NCBI GenBank assembly: GCA_015350385.1
Contig: WNKI01000001.1
Span: 2,526,699-2,590,698 of the forward strand
Source of the DNA: Aculops lycopersici
Lineage: Eukaryota > Arthropoda > Arachnida > Trombidiformes > Eriophyidae
Length of the DNA stretch: 64,000 nucleotides
Direction of reading: 5' to 3'
Part shown: positions 19,601-33,505 of the stretch, one piece after another
Position numbering within the stretch: the first letter of the stretch is position 1
How the letters are laid out: every line of letters starts with the position of its first letter
Made by a program: the position numbers and the translations under genes
The notes under the pieces: model-generated
Databases searched by the model: none
Seen by the model: the letters and a program-made list of their open reading frames with translations, nothing else
What the model was told of the DNA's origin: nothing

Positions 19601-22600
19601 CTCGCGATGCTCGTGTAGCACTGGATCCAAGAGATGGAAAGCTGAAAACAACACAGTGGCAGCTAGCGAGAATGGACCAATTTGTTGTTGTCGTTGTTTC
19701 GGTGACCACAAGTTAAAGTTGCAAATTACCACCAAATCCAAAACTGGACCATTGATTCAAGTTCCACCAATCGAGCTAGTGTAGAGTTCGGTCAGGTTTG
19801 TTAGCAATCCAAAAGCACCGACCGATTTACCGAATCTTAAGTTGTGACTTTTTCTCCTCACTCCAATGGATAACCTAGAGTTGCGGTTTACAAGTTGTTA
19901 TTGTTATTGAGGGTACTGTTGCGCTTGTTACAGCTTTGGCCAGTGCATCGGCGATGATACGGCAGCCAGTTTATAAATTCACACAAACACGCAGAAGATA
20001 CGGCAACCCAAAGAACTAGTGGTTTGGAATCGGAATCGACGAATAGAAGAGAGCAACAGGCTGGTGCAGCTAATTCTGCCGCAGTGGAGCAACAGCAACA
20101 GGAGCAGCAGCGACTCGCGTTCAAAGTGCACGATTAATTCATTTGTTGGTCATCGATCATTTGTATTTGCTAGTTCATTCTCTCAAACGGATAGTTAAGT
20201 TGGGCCAAAAGAAACTCGTCGGCCGGTTCAAGTGGCACAGCGACTTTGCCCCGGTGAGTATCGCTTACTAAATTTGCGTTAAGCGTGCAGTTGACTGGAT
20301 AGAGACTGGTAGATTCGAGTAGAGCATCTATGCATCCATCGCTCCACACAACCATCGACCGCCACAACCGCAAACTAGTCCCACAAACTGGACACGCTCG
20401 GCTTTCAATAGTTGATACATTTATATACAACAGCAACATGACCAATTGTTGCCGCAACAAACATCAAGTCGCCTTCGCGGGATAGTGGTTGAATTTCAAG
20501 TGTAATGCGTGATTTTGCGCCTAGAATCACTACTCTCAAATTGCGAGAGTTGCCATTATTAACTCGACTGACTCGATTCAACCAACTTCCCGCTCGAGTT
20601 AGATTAGTTATCCGAGCCTTAGGTCGAGTTGCTCATCGTCGCTGAGATCCTGATTATGAAGAGACTATGAGGCTAAAGTACAAATTAATATTTAAAATAA
20701 CGCGCCTATCGGTTACATTGCGTGGGTATAGCGCGCGAAATGCGAGCCCCCAATACGAGAGTTGAGACTACGACTCTCATTGCCCTTTGGACGCCACGCG
20801 TATCGATTGCAAATTTGCGGTCATTTGAAAAGATAGATGATGATGCGACAGCGACTACGACGATGGGGAAACCACGACAACAACAATATCCTATTAAATG
20901 TTTTGCAAGTGAACAACAACCACATCTATTAGCGCAAGAAGCTACACTTGTAGCAACAATAACAGCGATATGAAATGGTAACAACAAATGAAATGAAATC
21001 GCGGGGAAATAAGCAAACGTTTTGGCTTCTCTGTAACTGCTAATGCCACAACAACATTTTGCAATTGCAACAACAACTGGAGCTCGATTGCCCAATCTGG
21101 CAAAAGAGCAGCGGCAGCAACAACTACCACAGCCACGGGGAGCGAGAAAAATGAGAAGCTAGCAAGTGTTTCGAGCCTTGGAAAATGCAATTAATCTATT
21201 TGCTCCACCATCCTGCTTTAGTTGACCGAAACGCAAGCTAACTAACCTAAGAAAGAGCCACTGACACATACATGAGCGCAACATTGAGATGAAAGCCACA
21301 GCAGTAACATCATTACAATTAACGCCGCTGCTTATTCCTCGCCACGAACTTGGCGCGCTGTGTATCCATATATCTGCCGGCTGCAACGCGTGGTGATTGT
21401 TACTCAGACCACTTGTACCATTGCAACCAATTTGCGCTCTGGTTTCATTCTCCTGTCAGTGGGCTGGGGAGTTTGCAAACAAGTTGGCCACAAGAAAGAT
21501 TAAGCTGACCAATGGGCAGCACTCCATCAAATCGCTATGCGCTAAACTTTGCTCGCTTGCTAGTTGGCCGATTGGACATGACGGCAACTGGCTGCCTTTT
21601 CAATGCTCTCGACAACAACAGAACTAGAGATGCAGAGCACAACACATAATATATCATTTTTCACCCAAAAACAATTCCACATCTCTCGCTCGGCTAGTGA
21701 GCCATAGCAAGTGCAAAATTTTTCACAACAAAACTTGATCTTTCTCCAAACACCACTAGCAGTGGAGTGCCCACAAAGTAGACCAAATGTAGTCGAGTTC
21801 ATGGATTCTCATTGCACTGCAAACAACTGGAATAGTTTTGTCGCCGCTTACTCTTGATGATTACGATTTTTCAGAGGAAAAAGAGAAGGAAGTTTATGCA
21901 AATTCCCTCGCTCACTCTATAAGGCTAAACGACGACTACTGGCCGACAATCATACTGTCGGCAGAGAAACACCAGAGCCACTTGGTGCCTTACGACTTCT
22001 TCAAGAACTAGCCACTAGAGCCGGGACTAGCCTATTCACTTGTGCTCCCTCGCTCTCTCCCTCTCTCTAATCGGAGGGTGTAACTTCTTCATCATAATCA
22101 TAATCTAACTCATCTTTAGCCACTTCGCTACTACCACTAGCGCCACTCTGTCTGGCAAGTCGCTACGCTGTCCACTTGCCAGAAGCCACAACCGCAAGCG
22201 AAAGACCATTCGTCATCGCCGCAAATGCCGAGTGTTATGTTGAAAACAAATATATTTATATATCATTTGTGCTTCCAACACTGCCTCTCTAGCCAACTAG
22301 CCAAGAAAAGTTCGAATACTCGAGAATACACACTTACGACGTACTTGCCCAGCGCCCATGACAGATATCCACACTTAAAAATTATTCATTTCAAGTGGTA
22401 GACTTTGTGGTACAGCAACGGCGGTAGCGGTAGCAGCATCACTGAGTAGCGTCAATTTTGGGGCTCCAATTGCTGCTCGCGCGAGGCAACAACTTTTGTA
22501 CCGGCTTCTTTCAAAACTTCAAATTCTCCAACACATTTTCATTGCATTGATAATAATGATGATGATGATGATACTAGTGAGAATCAGCAATGGTGCAAAA

Positions 22601-25600
22601 CTCAACACGGCATTAGTGGTATCATCAGTAGTCATGCTGTGAGTAGCAGCAGCAAGTACTTGCGTCTAGTGGTATAGTTTACCGATCATCTTTTCGCACT
22701 CAAAATGTTTGATGTATGCTTTCACTTCAGGAAAAACTCGCGGCGATGATCATTAGAAGCGTTAGCCGGCAAAGATACATTAGCTTATCAAGGCGACTGC
22801 TCGTCTAGCGAAGTCATATCAATTCTCTTGCTAGTTTCTCCAGTGCCCTAGACAAATAGACGACACATTGATCGAATCATGGAGTCGTGGATGGATGTGA
22901 AGATTTGATCATAATAATCTAAAAATTTGACTTTTTTGCGAAATCCTACGGAACCTCGTGAAATTTGGCCTCAATCTCAAGGCTCTGAGCTCAGTTTTTT
23001 CATCGATGGCGTATATTTTCGTTGTGGATCTTGCCGCTGCTACCATTACTGCCACTACTATAGTTGATGTTGGTTTTTTACCCCTGCTAATGTTACCACT
23101 AACGCAAAACGATTACATGTCTCGTTGCCCGCTCAGGGAAATAGAGACATCAAAAACTATTACTATCACATGAAGCCTCGGAGTGGAAAAAGTCAGCTTG
23201 GTTGGGCGTTCAGCACTAGCGTTAGGTTGGCATCATACTTTGCTCGCGTGGATATGCAACGATTAAACTATAACATGCTCAATATGAAGCGAGTTATGCA
23301 ATTTAACTCAACTCACTCGTGCAAGGGGCAATAGCAACGATGGATGTCAAAACTTGCTCCCTGTCTTCCCTCTTGCTTAGCCTAAAGTTTACTCTAGCTC
23401 CTAATGCTGTCGCCTTCTACCACTCAAAGACTTGTTAGAATTTGTTCATTTTGTCAGCCGCTAAAATCGGAGTTGCATTGAAGTGTTGCCATCAAATGAG
23501 CGAGTCTCGGGATAACAATAGCCTCTCTAATACATCGATGCAGCTTGCAACTCCATCTCTTCCTCCTCCTCCTTCTTCCTCATATTAAAGGGTCCGCGAA
23601 TGATTGAGTGAGTGGAGGCAACGAGAGAGCCACACAGAGACGAGCCGCCAATGCAAGCTTTCGTAGACAAGCTAACGAGAGCTCGATGGATTGCACATGA
23701 TATGCATTAGTGCAACACTTGATACGAGTCTCCTATTTCCTATTCCATAACCCAAACAACAATAGCTATGTGGTAATGTTCGGGCTAACTTGTCGTGTCT
23801 TTATCCGTCTCTTTGAATATGCACACCACTTGGATGTGATTTCCCCACGAAGATATTTGTTTCAGTCTCGTTTCTTCAATCTCATGCACAACAAATCTAA
23901 ATCTAAATCCTCATCTCATATCTCATCCCTGACCTAATGAATGCATGCATGGCAGAGCACATTTCTACTTCTTCCTCCTCATCTACACACTTGACTCGGT
24001 CAGTAATTGTTGTGTGAACAACAATACGTCGTTGATCTCGAATCATCTCTTTGGATGTCGTGCACTCTGAACTGTGACTTAGCCTCAAGTGTTTCCCTAT
24101 GAAGCTCCATGTTGAGTCACTCTCTTCATCATCGAGACATTAGACACTATTCTTTGTTGTTGTGTCTATGTCAAGTCTCCTCTGTTCTTAAGTCGAGTAG
24201 TTTCTGATCTCGCAACTTTTATCGTATCTTAAACTGTTATGCTATCCACATCTTCCTTCTTTTCTTGAGGTTTCCCTCTTTGTTACAGTCGAACTATCAG
24301 CTTGAAGCCACGAAACCATGACTATTTGTGTGATAATCTGTCATATGCCACCACTCGAAGAGTAGCCAGGCTATTCTCTCCAAGTTGACATCATTCAGTT
24401 TCCTAGTTGGCTAATTTGAGGCAACGCTGATTGCATTTATGTCAACAAAAATTATAAATCTCTCCTTGCAGTAGCGATGGATGAAAGATCACGTCACAAA
24501 GAGAGACATTTCAGATGTTTTCTGAATTTGAGATTCATCTATGAACTTGGGATATTGTCTCATTGTCTTTTTTCTAAACCTTAATAATAAGATCAGATTC
24601 TTCTTGTTTGATTGGGATGAACAGTGCGACGAAAAGATTTCCGTCCAATTAACACAGGGACGAATTTTTCAGCCCTTTAGAGTTCGCTGAAAAGTTCGCT
24701 CGTTTCGGATTGACGACCGATAGATTGGAGCGCTCCGGTTGAGTTTACGTCACATTCAGCATAATTCATACCCGCTAGATAAGATTGATTCGGGTATGGC
24801 GACCGAATGCTGCAACACGCAAATAAATACGAGGAATCAGCTGTTACTCTGAGGTGAAAATCATATATTCGCTGGATGAGCAACAAGTCATTTTTGAGTC
24901 TGGTTTGCGATTAGACATCAGATTTTTTGAACACATTCGAATTCGAATTGTTAAATCGACTTGGCCAAATGCAATAGCAGCCATTGAAACAAAAACCGAC
25001 GTAAGTAAATCCTTCTCAAATTTAGCTCTCACACAAAAGGCAGCCAAATGGAAACCAATCAAATATTGAAAATATTGAACTAGTATTGCCAGTTTGATGA
25101 AACACAATCCAGCTAGTCGCCAACTCGGTTCAACTTTCACCTCCTTGCTCAAACGCTGCCGCCACTGTGGCTACCATCGCGGCCAAAAAGGTTAGTTGAT
25201 GGTTGAGCAATAAGATTTGTCCATTGGCCACAACCACCACCACCACTGGCCATTACGGAGATTCAAGCGAGCCACCACTAGCGGTCATTCCAAGTGACCA
25301 CCACCACCACCACCGAGCAGCTAAATCAAACTGCTCGTCAATATTTGCTCGTTGACTCACAACGAGTACAATCCGCTGATATTCAGCGCGAAATGAGAGC
25401 CAGTCTGTTCGACTTGGCTGCTAGTTCGTTTTATTTGAGAGTTAGGGAGACCTTGTGACGTCAACAGCGACAAGCAGGAGGAGAGGAGAGGATAGAATTG
25501 GAGGCACGCGAGCACCCCGAGAGTTAAGTGGTCAAATCGGACATTCGAGTTAATTGAATTGTTGTGGCCGCCCCTCAAAGTAAAGTCTCGGCTTTCAGTT

Positions 25601-25952
25601 AGTGGTAGTTGGAGGCTCGCGAATGGTAACATGCAAGTCACAATAGCGGCCAGGAGAGTGGACAAGAGAAGGAAAAGTTTTGTTTGCTTTCTTTATATTT
25701 CAGATCGAGACAGCTAAAACCAGAACCAAAGCAACCACATTGAGGTCTCATAATTCACTCTCTCCCTCAAGTGGCCAACTCGAGTTGGCACATTTGCCGA
25801 CCCTCTATGGTTTTCCAGTGCCAGTTCCAAATGGGGCGCCCAAGTGAGTGGCGGCTAGCTTGCTTTGAAGCTTTGTAGTGGCTAGATCTGAAGCGTTGGA
25901 GAGTGGTTGCGGACATTGGGAAGTTGATGGCCGGTTGGTCGGATTGAATGGC

Positions 25953-25990
25953 AGCGAGAGAGAGAGAGAGAGAGAGGGGGGGGGGAGAGA
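25953..25990. repeat. GA microsatellite joined to a G run
   Basis: A run of GA dinucleotides followed directly by about ten G residues. Confidence 0.9.
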
Positions 25991-27480
25991 AGTTGTAGTG
26001 GAAAAGCGAGAAAGCACTAAATGTCCGTCCGATACAATTGACCGCAAGTAAGTCAATGAAATGAAATTTAAAGCATCGGAGATTGAATGGCTACTGTTTC
26101 CTATGACTCTTTCTGTAGCCAAAACAATGGTGTTGAAATAAGCTAACGACCACGAGAACACGACGACTGCAGCCCTACGAGGGAAACTTGAACAAACACA
26201 TTCTCTCTCCCTCTCCCATACTTTAACGTCAACTTTGGCTTTAGTCTCTCGCACAACCAAGTCAATTGGCGGCAGTTATCAAGTAGCTACCGTTAGTCGG
26301 CAACAACCACCACTTCGATAAGAGAGAATCGCTAAACCGGAACCCACAAATCCAACATCAATGACCATGTTGGTCTTTTACTTTTCCTGTTATCGAGTTG
26401 ACAAAAGACAACTAGCACGTTGAGTAGTTGTATTATTGGTTTTCGAGAAGCAACAACAGAAGATAAAAGAGGGGAAGAATAGAACAAGAGATCAGCCTAA
26501 GCGATCGATTAATCAATAAAAATCAATTCCAACAATTGATGTGACTCTTGCCATGAGTCTTTATGGGTTTTGGTCAAGTTGGTTTCGCACTCGGCACCAT
26601 CTCACTTTGTTCTCGTCGCAGGAAACGACTTGAGCTTGTGGCTTGTTGTTGTGGTGAGAAGGCCGATGAGCAATGGGCGCGAGTTGGGTGCTCGTGTAGA
26701 GTGACACCATTGATTCGAACAATCACAGCAACGCCAACAACAGACACTGAAACCAGAATCGTAGTTGAGTCTATTTTGAGGCCAACAATAGACGACTTGT
26801 TATATGGCTTCACGATATGGATCTAGTTGTGTACATCGTGATTCAAAATGCAATTTATAGAGCAAAGATTTGATTGTTAAGTTGACTTTTTAAGCCTCTA
26901 GTCCATTGACAAATAAGAGATTTGCTCCGCTAGCGCCGCCACCGCTTGTCTAGTTTACAGCACAAAAAACCACCAGTTCCGTTGTGATCTTGAGCAAGTA
27001 TTACTTGCAAGCTCATTTATCAATCGAGGCGAAATAATAAATCGATCAATCCATTGGTTTGCTTTGCTCTTGTTGGCTAGTAAGATCGACCAGGGAATGA
27101 AAAGAACAGCAAATAGACCGAGAGAAAAAAACTCAACTAGAGCGGAATAAGTGAGAGATCGATTGGCCTCGAGTCGCGCGGTCAAGTATTGCACGCTTTC
27201 TATGAGCAACCGGAATTGAGTGGAAGTCTATGAATAGAACGAAGTCAATGGACGAGCACTAGACTTGAGACAAATCGATTCAGTTGCGGCTAAGAACAAG
27301 ACAAATGACACTACTGCTACTACTGCCTACTTACCCACTTACTGACTACTAAAATAAACTCCCTTGCCCAGTTACTTTAATCCAAATGACAGGCAACATA
27401 ATCATAGAGGTTGAAGTTGCGGTTAGAGGCTGGCCATAGAGATTGTTGTTGCAACCAATAACCAAAGACCAAAGTTGTTA

Positions 27481-27520
27481 TCATCATCATCATCATGATT
27501 ACTATTATTACTATTACCAC
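27481..27520. repeat. TCA/ATT trinucleotide repeat
   Basis: Five TCA triplets followed by an imperfect ATT/ACT run. Confidence 0.8.
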
Positions 27521-28946
27521 AACAACCACACAATCAAAACATACAATGTGTGTTATCAATTCTCTACCTCCTTTTGGCTCATGTTGTTTCAACCACCGAC
27601 TTTTGCCGGAACAATATGGTTGCTCACCAGACCAACTCTTGGGTTGAGCACTTACTCGCGTGTCATTAATCAATGGTGGTGTGGCCCCATTGTGAGATTA
27701 AGTTTAGCGGCGGCGACGGCCTTAGTTGCGGCAAAGTGGTTGCCGCTCGTCGTGTCTATATGTCTAGTTTGTTGCCACAACCAACACTTAATCCGCAGTT
27801 TCATTTGGAGGTGAAAGAGCCAGAGAAGGAAACAACAACAGTAGGAGCAATAACAAAAAACTATCGCCTATCTGTCGCCCTATAGAGGGCAAATTTTGCA
27901 TGCATGTTGGCCAAGTTCGCACGCAGGCTCAAATTTTGGTGCCGCCCAAGTTTTAGCATTTAGTTTTTAACATTAATTTTGACTTGAATTTATCATACAG
28001 AACGCAACACTATCTCTCTTTGCTAAATGCGGATGATGCCTCCAATTTTAAACAAACGAACTTGATACATACGAGGAAGGAAAATTAGTGTGTTTGCAAT
28101 GATACTCTCTTACCTGCCGCCACCGCCGCTCCTGCTGCTACTCTCACACACAAATACCTCCAACACTTTGAGCGAATAAGGTTGAGGTGGCACCAAGGTA
28201 TTACAGGTAAATTTGTATGTGCGTCTGCTGCAGAAAAACGTGATGCCGACGCCTTGAAAAAAGTGCGTGCCGAACCAATCGGCCGATTAGAATCTCGTCA
28301 TCATCATCGTATTGTATTGCATTGCAACATTTAGCTCAATCTTATAAACTTACAAGTTACTCTTACCTTTCAAATACATATGCTAACTATACGAACAACA
28401 GGTGATATTATAATATATTGTTGTTGGCAGATGGAAGTGGAATCTAAGCTTTCATCTGTTACCGCAATGGAGCGCAGAGTTTCCGAGAATTACAGGCACG
28501 ATATCGCAGTCATTATTTCAGGTTTCAGGTGAGAGGAGAGTTTACAGGCGCAAATGGTGTGTTGATACCAAACAATATCGTTGCTTTGCTTGTATGAATT
28601 CAAAAGGATTCAACAATAAAAGCTCTACTACGGCCCAAATTGTTGCAGTTGATGTAATCGAGCCACATGCAACAACCACCGAGCTATCATGATTCCCATG
28701 ATGATTGTATTTTTTGTGAATCCTGTAAGATGCCAGGTCGAGATCATGACGCTCAAAGGTTTATACTAAAACTTAAGAGGAAGCATGTTTTAGTTGCATT
28801 GAATGATGCTGTCTTGTTTTCCTTGTATCTTTGTAGGAGCTGATCAGATTTAATCACTAAAACAAGACCACAATCTTGGGCGTTTTCTATCTCAATACAT
28901 CTGGTCTCACTCTTCTCGGATAAGCAATTTAATTGAGAATAGAAGT

Positions 28947-28964
28947 AGAGAGAGAGAGAGAGAG
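28947..28964. repeat. GA microsatellite
   Basis: A run of about nine GA dinucleotides in non-coding DNA. Confidence 0.85.
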
Positions 28965-31900
28965 GAAGAAATAGACCAAACTACCGAGGATACTACTGAG
29001 TTTTAATTAGTTCAATCTGTAAAAACAAAACACTGGCTAAAGAAAAACGGTAACACGACTTGCGAAAGTGCGATCGCATCCATGACGTAACCGCACCAAA
29101 TGCTTAGATTGAATTCTAATTCGAATTGAATGTTTATTCGATTGGGTCTCCGATACGAAAAGCCACTTCTACTTTGTGGCAAAGAGAGTGACCATCGATA
29201 AGCGTGACAAAGTGACTCTATCAATAACTGGGATGGGGAATTGGATTCACTCAAACCTGAGATCGAGCTCTAGCCTCTCGGACGAGATGGGTGCAAACTT
29301 GTTTGAGTCTCGTCAGCTGATCATCTCTCTTGCTCACAAGCTTTCAATATAACCTCAAACTGGAATCATCTAGATTGATTTGATTAATCCGATCGATTTG
29401 GTCTATAATCCAGTCAATCGGCTTCAGTATCTCTGACGGTTGCGGTTACGTCGATGCCCATGAGCATAGTTGCCGGCCACCACCACAACCACCAGGTGAT
29501 TCCAGACACTCAGCCGATCGTTTGATTCACTTTGTGGTTGTTGGTAAAGGCGGTGGTAGTGCTAAAAGCTAATAGAAGGTAGACTTGAAATGAGACAGTT
29601 ACCAATCTCATCGACAATCAATTCATTTGAAATTGATAGATCGACCAGGTAATTTGTTCAAGTTTCTCCCGTCTCCCCAAATCATAGTTTAAACTTGTTG
29701 GTTAACAACTTAAATTCGACAACAACATCCAATCAGACCACCTAACTTGAGCGGGATGAGAGCCACCCAAATCTAATCTTTCAAAGTTGCGGTTAGTTGG
29801 AAATTTGAAGACTAGAGGATAGAAAGACTACAAGACGAGACGAGACGTGAAACGCTCAGAGCCAAGTGAGCATCGAGCGGCAACCAATTAATCGACTTTT
29901 CATTGGTGACCAAGAGAAATCTTGTAAACATCTGCTCTGAATCTCAATCGTTTTTTACATTCGGATTGCCAACTGCATCCTTCCCTTTTCTAATAGAAAC
30001 ACCGATACCATTCACTTATCGGGCTCGACCGCCAGGTTGTTGTCTGATAAATCTTTCTCAGGTGTAAGCTAGATAGTGTCCTCTTGAGGAGTGAGTTTGC
30101 GTTTGGTCTAAAACTCTTGGTAACATGTTACAGTGTCTCGTCTGTAGAGGTACTAAATGTTGTCGTGTTTGTTGCTTCAGTAATAAAGAAAAGCTTGCTT
30201 ACAAGTTGCAACACGATAGGCTATAGGACACGAAGTGAGCCAAACCAAATTTTACTCGCCGTTTTACTACCAAAATAATTATCATAAAGTTGGGCGATAT
30301 GAGTTGGATGCGCACGACGCTCGGCGTATCAATTGGCTAGCGTTCCAAGTTTTAATTCACCATTTGACTTGGTCCAAAACATGAATCGAGTTTTTGAATT
30401 TGTAACCACAACTCGAGCTGCTCAACTAAAGTTGCAAAAACTCAAGACGAGAATTTGCAAGTGCAAAAGCATTAGCCGCTAGGAGGGCGGCAAAATGAGA
30501 GACCATTGATCATGTATCGGATGAGCATCTAATGTTATCGACACTTTGTTGCTGTTGCTAGACGAGTAAGCGAGTCAAAGAAGCCGACGCAAACCAGGAT
30601 TCCTAGCTTAACGTTTAGCTAGGAACGAATAGGCGAGTTGCAGTTTGTGATACCAAACACTAGGGAGTGAGCCTTAAATATTGCTAGCCAGTCAGCCGAC
30701 TTGCCTTTTCAATTTTGCAACAATTTACGTTGGCAGCTCGGTGGTTGTTGTTGTTGTGGTTGTGGTTGCCGACGCGCTCAGCGGGTATGGTTGCATTGGT
30801 TCGAAAGCCAACATGCCCACTCGAGCTCAAGCTAAAGTTGAGGCTCAGGCTCTGGAGTGTGAACAGGCACATTAGTCAAGCGCAACTCCAGGTGATACCG
30901 ATGCTGATGTTGATGCTCACACTTTATTGGCAGCAGCAACAGTAGTAACCACCCCAGTTGGCCTATGTTCATGCCTGTTTTCGTGTTTTGATTGTGGAAT
31001 TGTGTTAGCCAGCCTGCTAGCCGGATAGTCAGTATCTCAAAGAGATAGAGAGATGCTACAATTTGATAACAATACCAACAAGTTGTTTGCTGGTTGGTCG
31101 GACTGCTTCCACTTCACTTAGTACAATAACAACAACTACTACTACGTCTACACCTAAAAGGAGAGCAAATCATCACAATACGCTTGGTGCGAGTGCAGGT
31201 ACATTCTTCCTCACCTTACCTGTCCAAGTTTCGCCAGCGAAAGCGCGCGCGCCTATCTAGCTCCACTTGTCGGCGGCTCCCGTATCAAGCGGTGTGAAAA
31301 ATTAACAAGAGCTGCCAGCTGCTTGCTCACTTACCTGCTGGCCATTTCAATTGAGCGACCGTCTTGGGCAACAGATGCTCGTTTGTCTGCTTGAGATTTG
31401 AGTAGAAGCACAAGTGGTTGGTGCCATTGTCATAGTTATCATTATGCTAACCACTCGAGTCATCTCCATCCTCAGTGTTGCCACTGTTGCGGCTGCATTC
31501 TGCAACGACCCAGGTGAGGTAGAGTCGCCTTCAATATTTCCATTATTCATTCACAAGACCAACCTGCGGCACGACATGTGTCGACAGAGTAGGAGGTAGC
31601 AGTGTAGCAGGTAATTGCCCCAAGTCCGGTGGTTGGCTTATAGTTGCAATCAAACTGCTCAAAATATGAGCGGCATCCGCCGCGCCCAGCTCAATGACCA
31701 ACCACCACCTGCATTAAGAACTAGATTTCCTCTGCAGTTTTATTACATTTGTATGGCTAGAATAAAACTAATAGATAGAGAGGGAGAAATGTATTTATAC
31801 AACACAAACACTTCGTCAGCTTTGAGTTGCACACATACAACTCGAACTCAGGTAAATAGGTGTTCTTGCGGTCATTGAATTGTCGTTGGTCTCTCGTTTG

Positions 31901-32616
31901 GGTGGCAGTCAACAATTTTGCCAGTTGCTTTCTTGCTAGCTCTTTTGTTTGGCTAACCATCTCAACGAGACTCTAGTTAATCACTTTGAACTCTGATGGC
32001 AAAATAAACTTGCCTCGTTGGTGTTCCTGTATCTCGTCATACAAACTTCATCGACCTGAAAGACCACCAAATTTTGTGGTTTGCGTTTCAAATTAGGTGA
32101 GAAATGTGTGGCCATTTCTAAATGAGCCGATTGCATGACCACACTTCAATTGGTTGCGTAGTGGAGTTTAAGAGGCGATCTTTTCACCTCCTAAACTCCG
32201 CCACCAAACAGTCGAATTTTATACGCGAATTGGGCAAAGTTAACAACAAATTATCGCCTCTAACTACGGCGACAGAAGGCAACCAGCACACCTAAGGCAA
32301 CTGAACAAACTATCGCGGCTAAAAGGTGCACCCAAAACAACTGCCTTGTAGGCTCTTTGACTTTGCTGGCTCTATTTTACTCGCTTTCTGTCCCTCTTTC
32401 ATGACACCAAAAACATCACTTATCATTCCAAGTTGAAATAATTCGTCGTCTTTTTTACCTGACAGGAAGAGAACGAAGGCCACATATAATCGGCGCAACA
32501 ACAATGGCACAGTACACAAGATCCTCTAGCTATTCTCTGGTGGATACATCATCGTTAAGTTGTCCGTCTGTCCAACTACTAGCACCTACGGCATTAGTTA
32601 ATTGTACTTCTAGACT

Positions 32617-32622
32617 TTTAAT
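32617..32622 (-). terminator. Poly(A) signal ATTAAA spanning the U2A' stop codon
   Basis: The last sense codon AAT and the stop TAA (32620-32618) together create ATTAAA on the minus strand. No AATAAA was seen in the nearby downstream bases. Confidence 0.5.
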
Positions 32623-33145
32623 TTTCATCTAGTAATTGTTCTTGTAGCTTTCTGGTTGAGAATAAATCTTGCGCCTGCTCGCGCTCTACTCTCTTAACCT
32701 TGCAAAAATCCAACACCTTCAGTGTTGGTAGCTTGAATATCACATAATGTCTATAATGTTTCCTTGTGGTTACTGGATTGTTTAGTAAACTAAGAGCTGT
32801 TAGATTTTTAAGTCCTGACAGTGGGTCAATATCACCTAGCTCCTGGACGTAGTTGTTTGTCAATATGAGTCGCTCCAAGTTGGGTATTGATTGCTCAAGG
32901 CTAGAGCTTATCTTGTAGATTCTATTATTGTTTAGTAGCAAACATTTGAGTCTAGGTAGAAGAGGGAAGTTTTCCAACTTCTTGATGCTGTTGTCAGAGA
33001 GATCAAAACAGTCGAACTGGTTCAATGTGGCTCCCAAATTTTCGATTGCATTTATCTTGAGAGCTCGCATCCGAAGTTCCCGGTCCGATGTGGCCTTGTT
33101 TGTATATTGATAGCAACTCTGAATGAGCTCCGGTGTTATCCTCAT
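32618..33145 (-). CDS. U2A: U2 small nuclear ribonucleoprotein A' (short form)
   Basis: A 175-residue leucine-rich-repeat protein that binds U2 snRNA stem-loop IV together with U2B'' and acts in branch-site recognition in the nuclear spliceosome. Sequence blocks match human SNRPA1 throughout: MRITPELIQ, YTNKATSDRELRMRALKI, IENLGATLNQFDCFDLSDN, LLLNNNRI, LILTNNYVQELGDIDPL, NPVTTRKHYRHYVIFKLP, VLDFCKVK. The ATG at 33145 is chosen because it aligns with the human start; the frame is open further upstream (to about 33355), but that part is unrelated. The protein stops at the equivalent of human residue about 176 of 255, so the charged C-terminal tail is absent while the whole LRR fold and its cap remain. 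It is single-exon and divergent from UBE3C. Confidence 0.95.
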   Translation of the reverse strand: MRITPELIQSCYQYTNKATSDRELRMRALKINAIENLGATLNQFDCFDLSDNSIKKLENFPLLPRLKCLLLNNNRIYKISSSLEQSIPNLERLILTNNYVQELGDIDPLSGLKNLTALSLLNNPVTTRKHYRHYVIFKLPTLKVLDFCKVKRVEREQAQDLFSTRKLQEQLLDEN

Positions 33146-33505
33146 GTTTAATTTGGTTAATTTAATAAGTATTCGATATAAAGTTGCAAAATTAATGATA
33201 AAAACATTGTTGCAACAATGAAGAGGTGGTCCAGTGAGCGGACCAGATGATCTTTGTTTTCGAGATTTTAGTGTGAGTGCATGTTTTGTAACAGCAGTCA
33301 TAACACAAAATGAGCCTCTGTGAGCAATTTTATACTTGAAGTTGGGACAAATCATTACACTGAAGCCAGATATTGTGATGAATCACAACCAAGCCTTATA
33401 CATGTATATTCATTCAATTATTTTGCAATTTATGACAATGGCAAGTTTATATTGACTTCATATATACTACTCGACTCCTCCTGGGATCAGGGCAATATAT
33501 TCATC
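33146..33505. promoter_or_regulatory. Shared divergent promoter region of U2A' and UBE3C
   Basis: Only 360 bases separate the two start codons, which point away from each other. No clear TATA box at a usable spacing was seen for either side. The arrangement suggests one bidirectional promoter for two housekeeping genes. Confidence 0.6.

Larger units (their letters stand above)
16628..32616. other. 16 kb region without a supportable gene, upstream of sine oculis
   Basis: I read both strands and found no protein family, tRNA, rRNA or transposon signature. Open frames are short (mostly 60-100 codons), often mirrored antisense, and rich in simple-sequence residues. The stretch contains microsatellites, many CAGGTA/CAGGTG (CACCTG/TACCTG) motifs and a TATA-like element near 18459 with a TCAGTG initiator-like site at about 18499. 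Because it lies directly upstream of a developmental homeobox gene, the simplest reading is cis-regulatory DNA plus unseen 5' non-coding exons, of so and possibly of U2A'-side genes. Small multi-exon genes cannot be excluded by eye. Confidence 0.55.

Noticed and set aside
33146..33355. 70-residue N-terminal extension of U2A'
   Set aside because: Human U2A' aligns from the Met at 33145; the upstream residues are unrelated and lie in the divergent promoter.
33320..33505. 62-residue N-terminal extension of UBE3C
   Set aside because: The added residues have no similarity to the family and would overlap the divergent promoter; ATG 33506 sits just before the conserved EGDF block.
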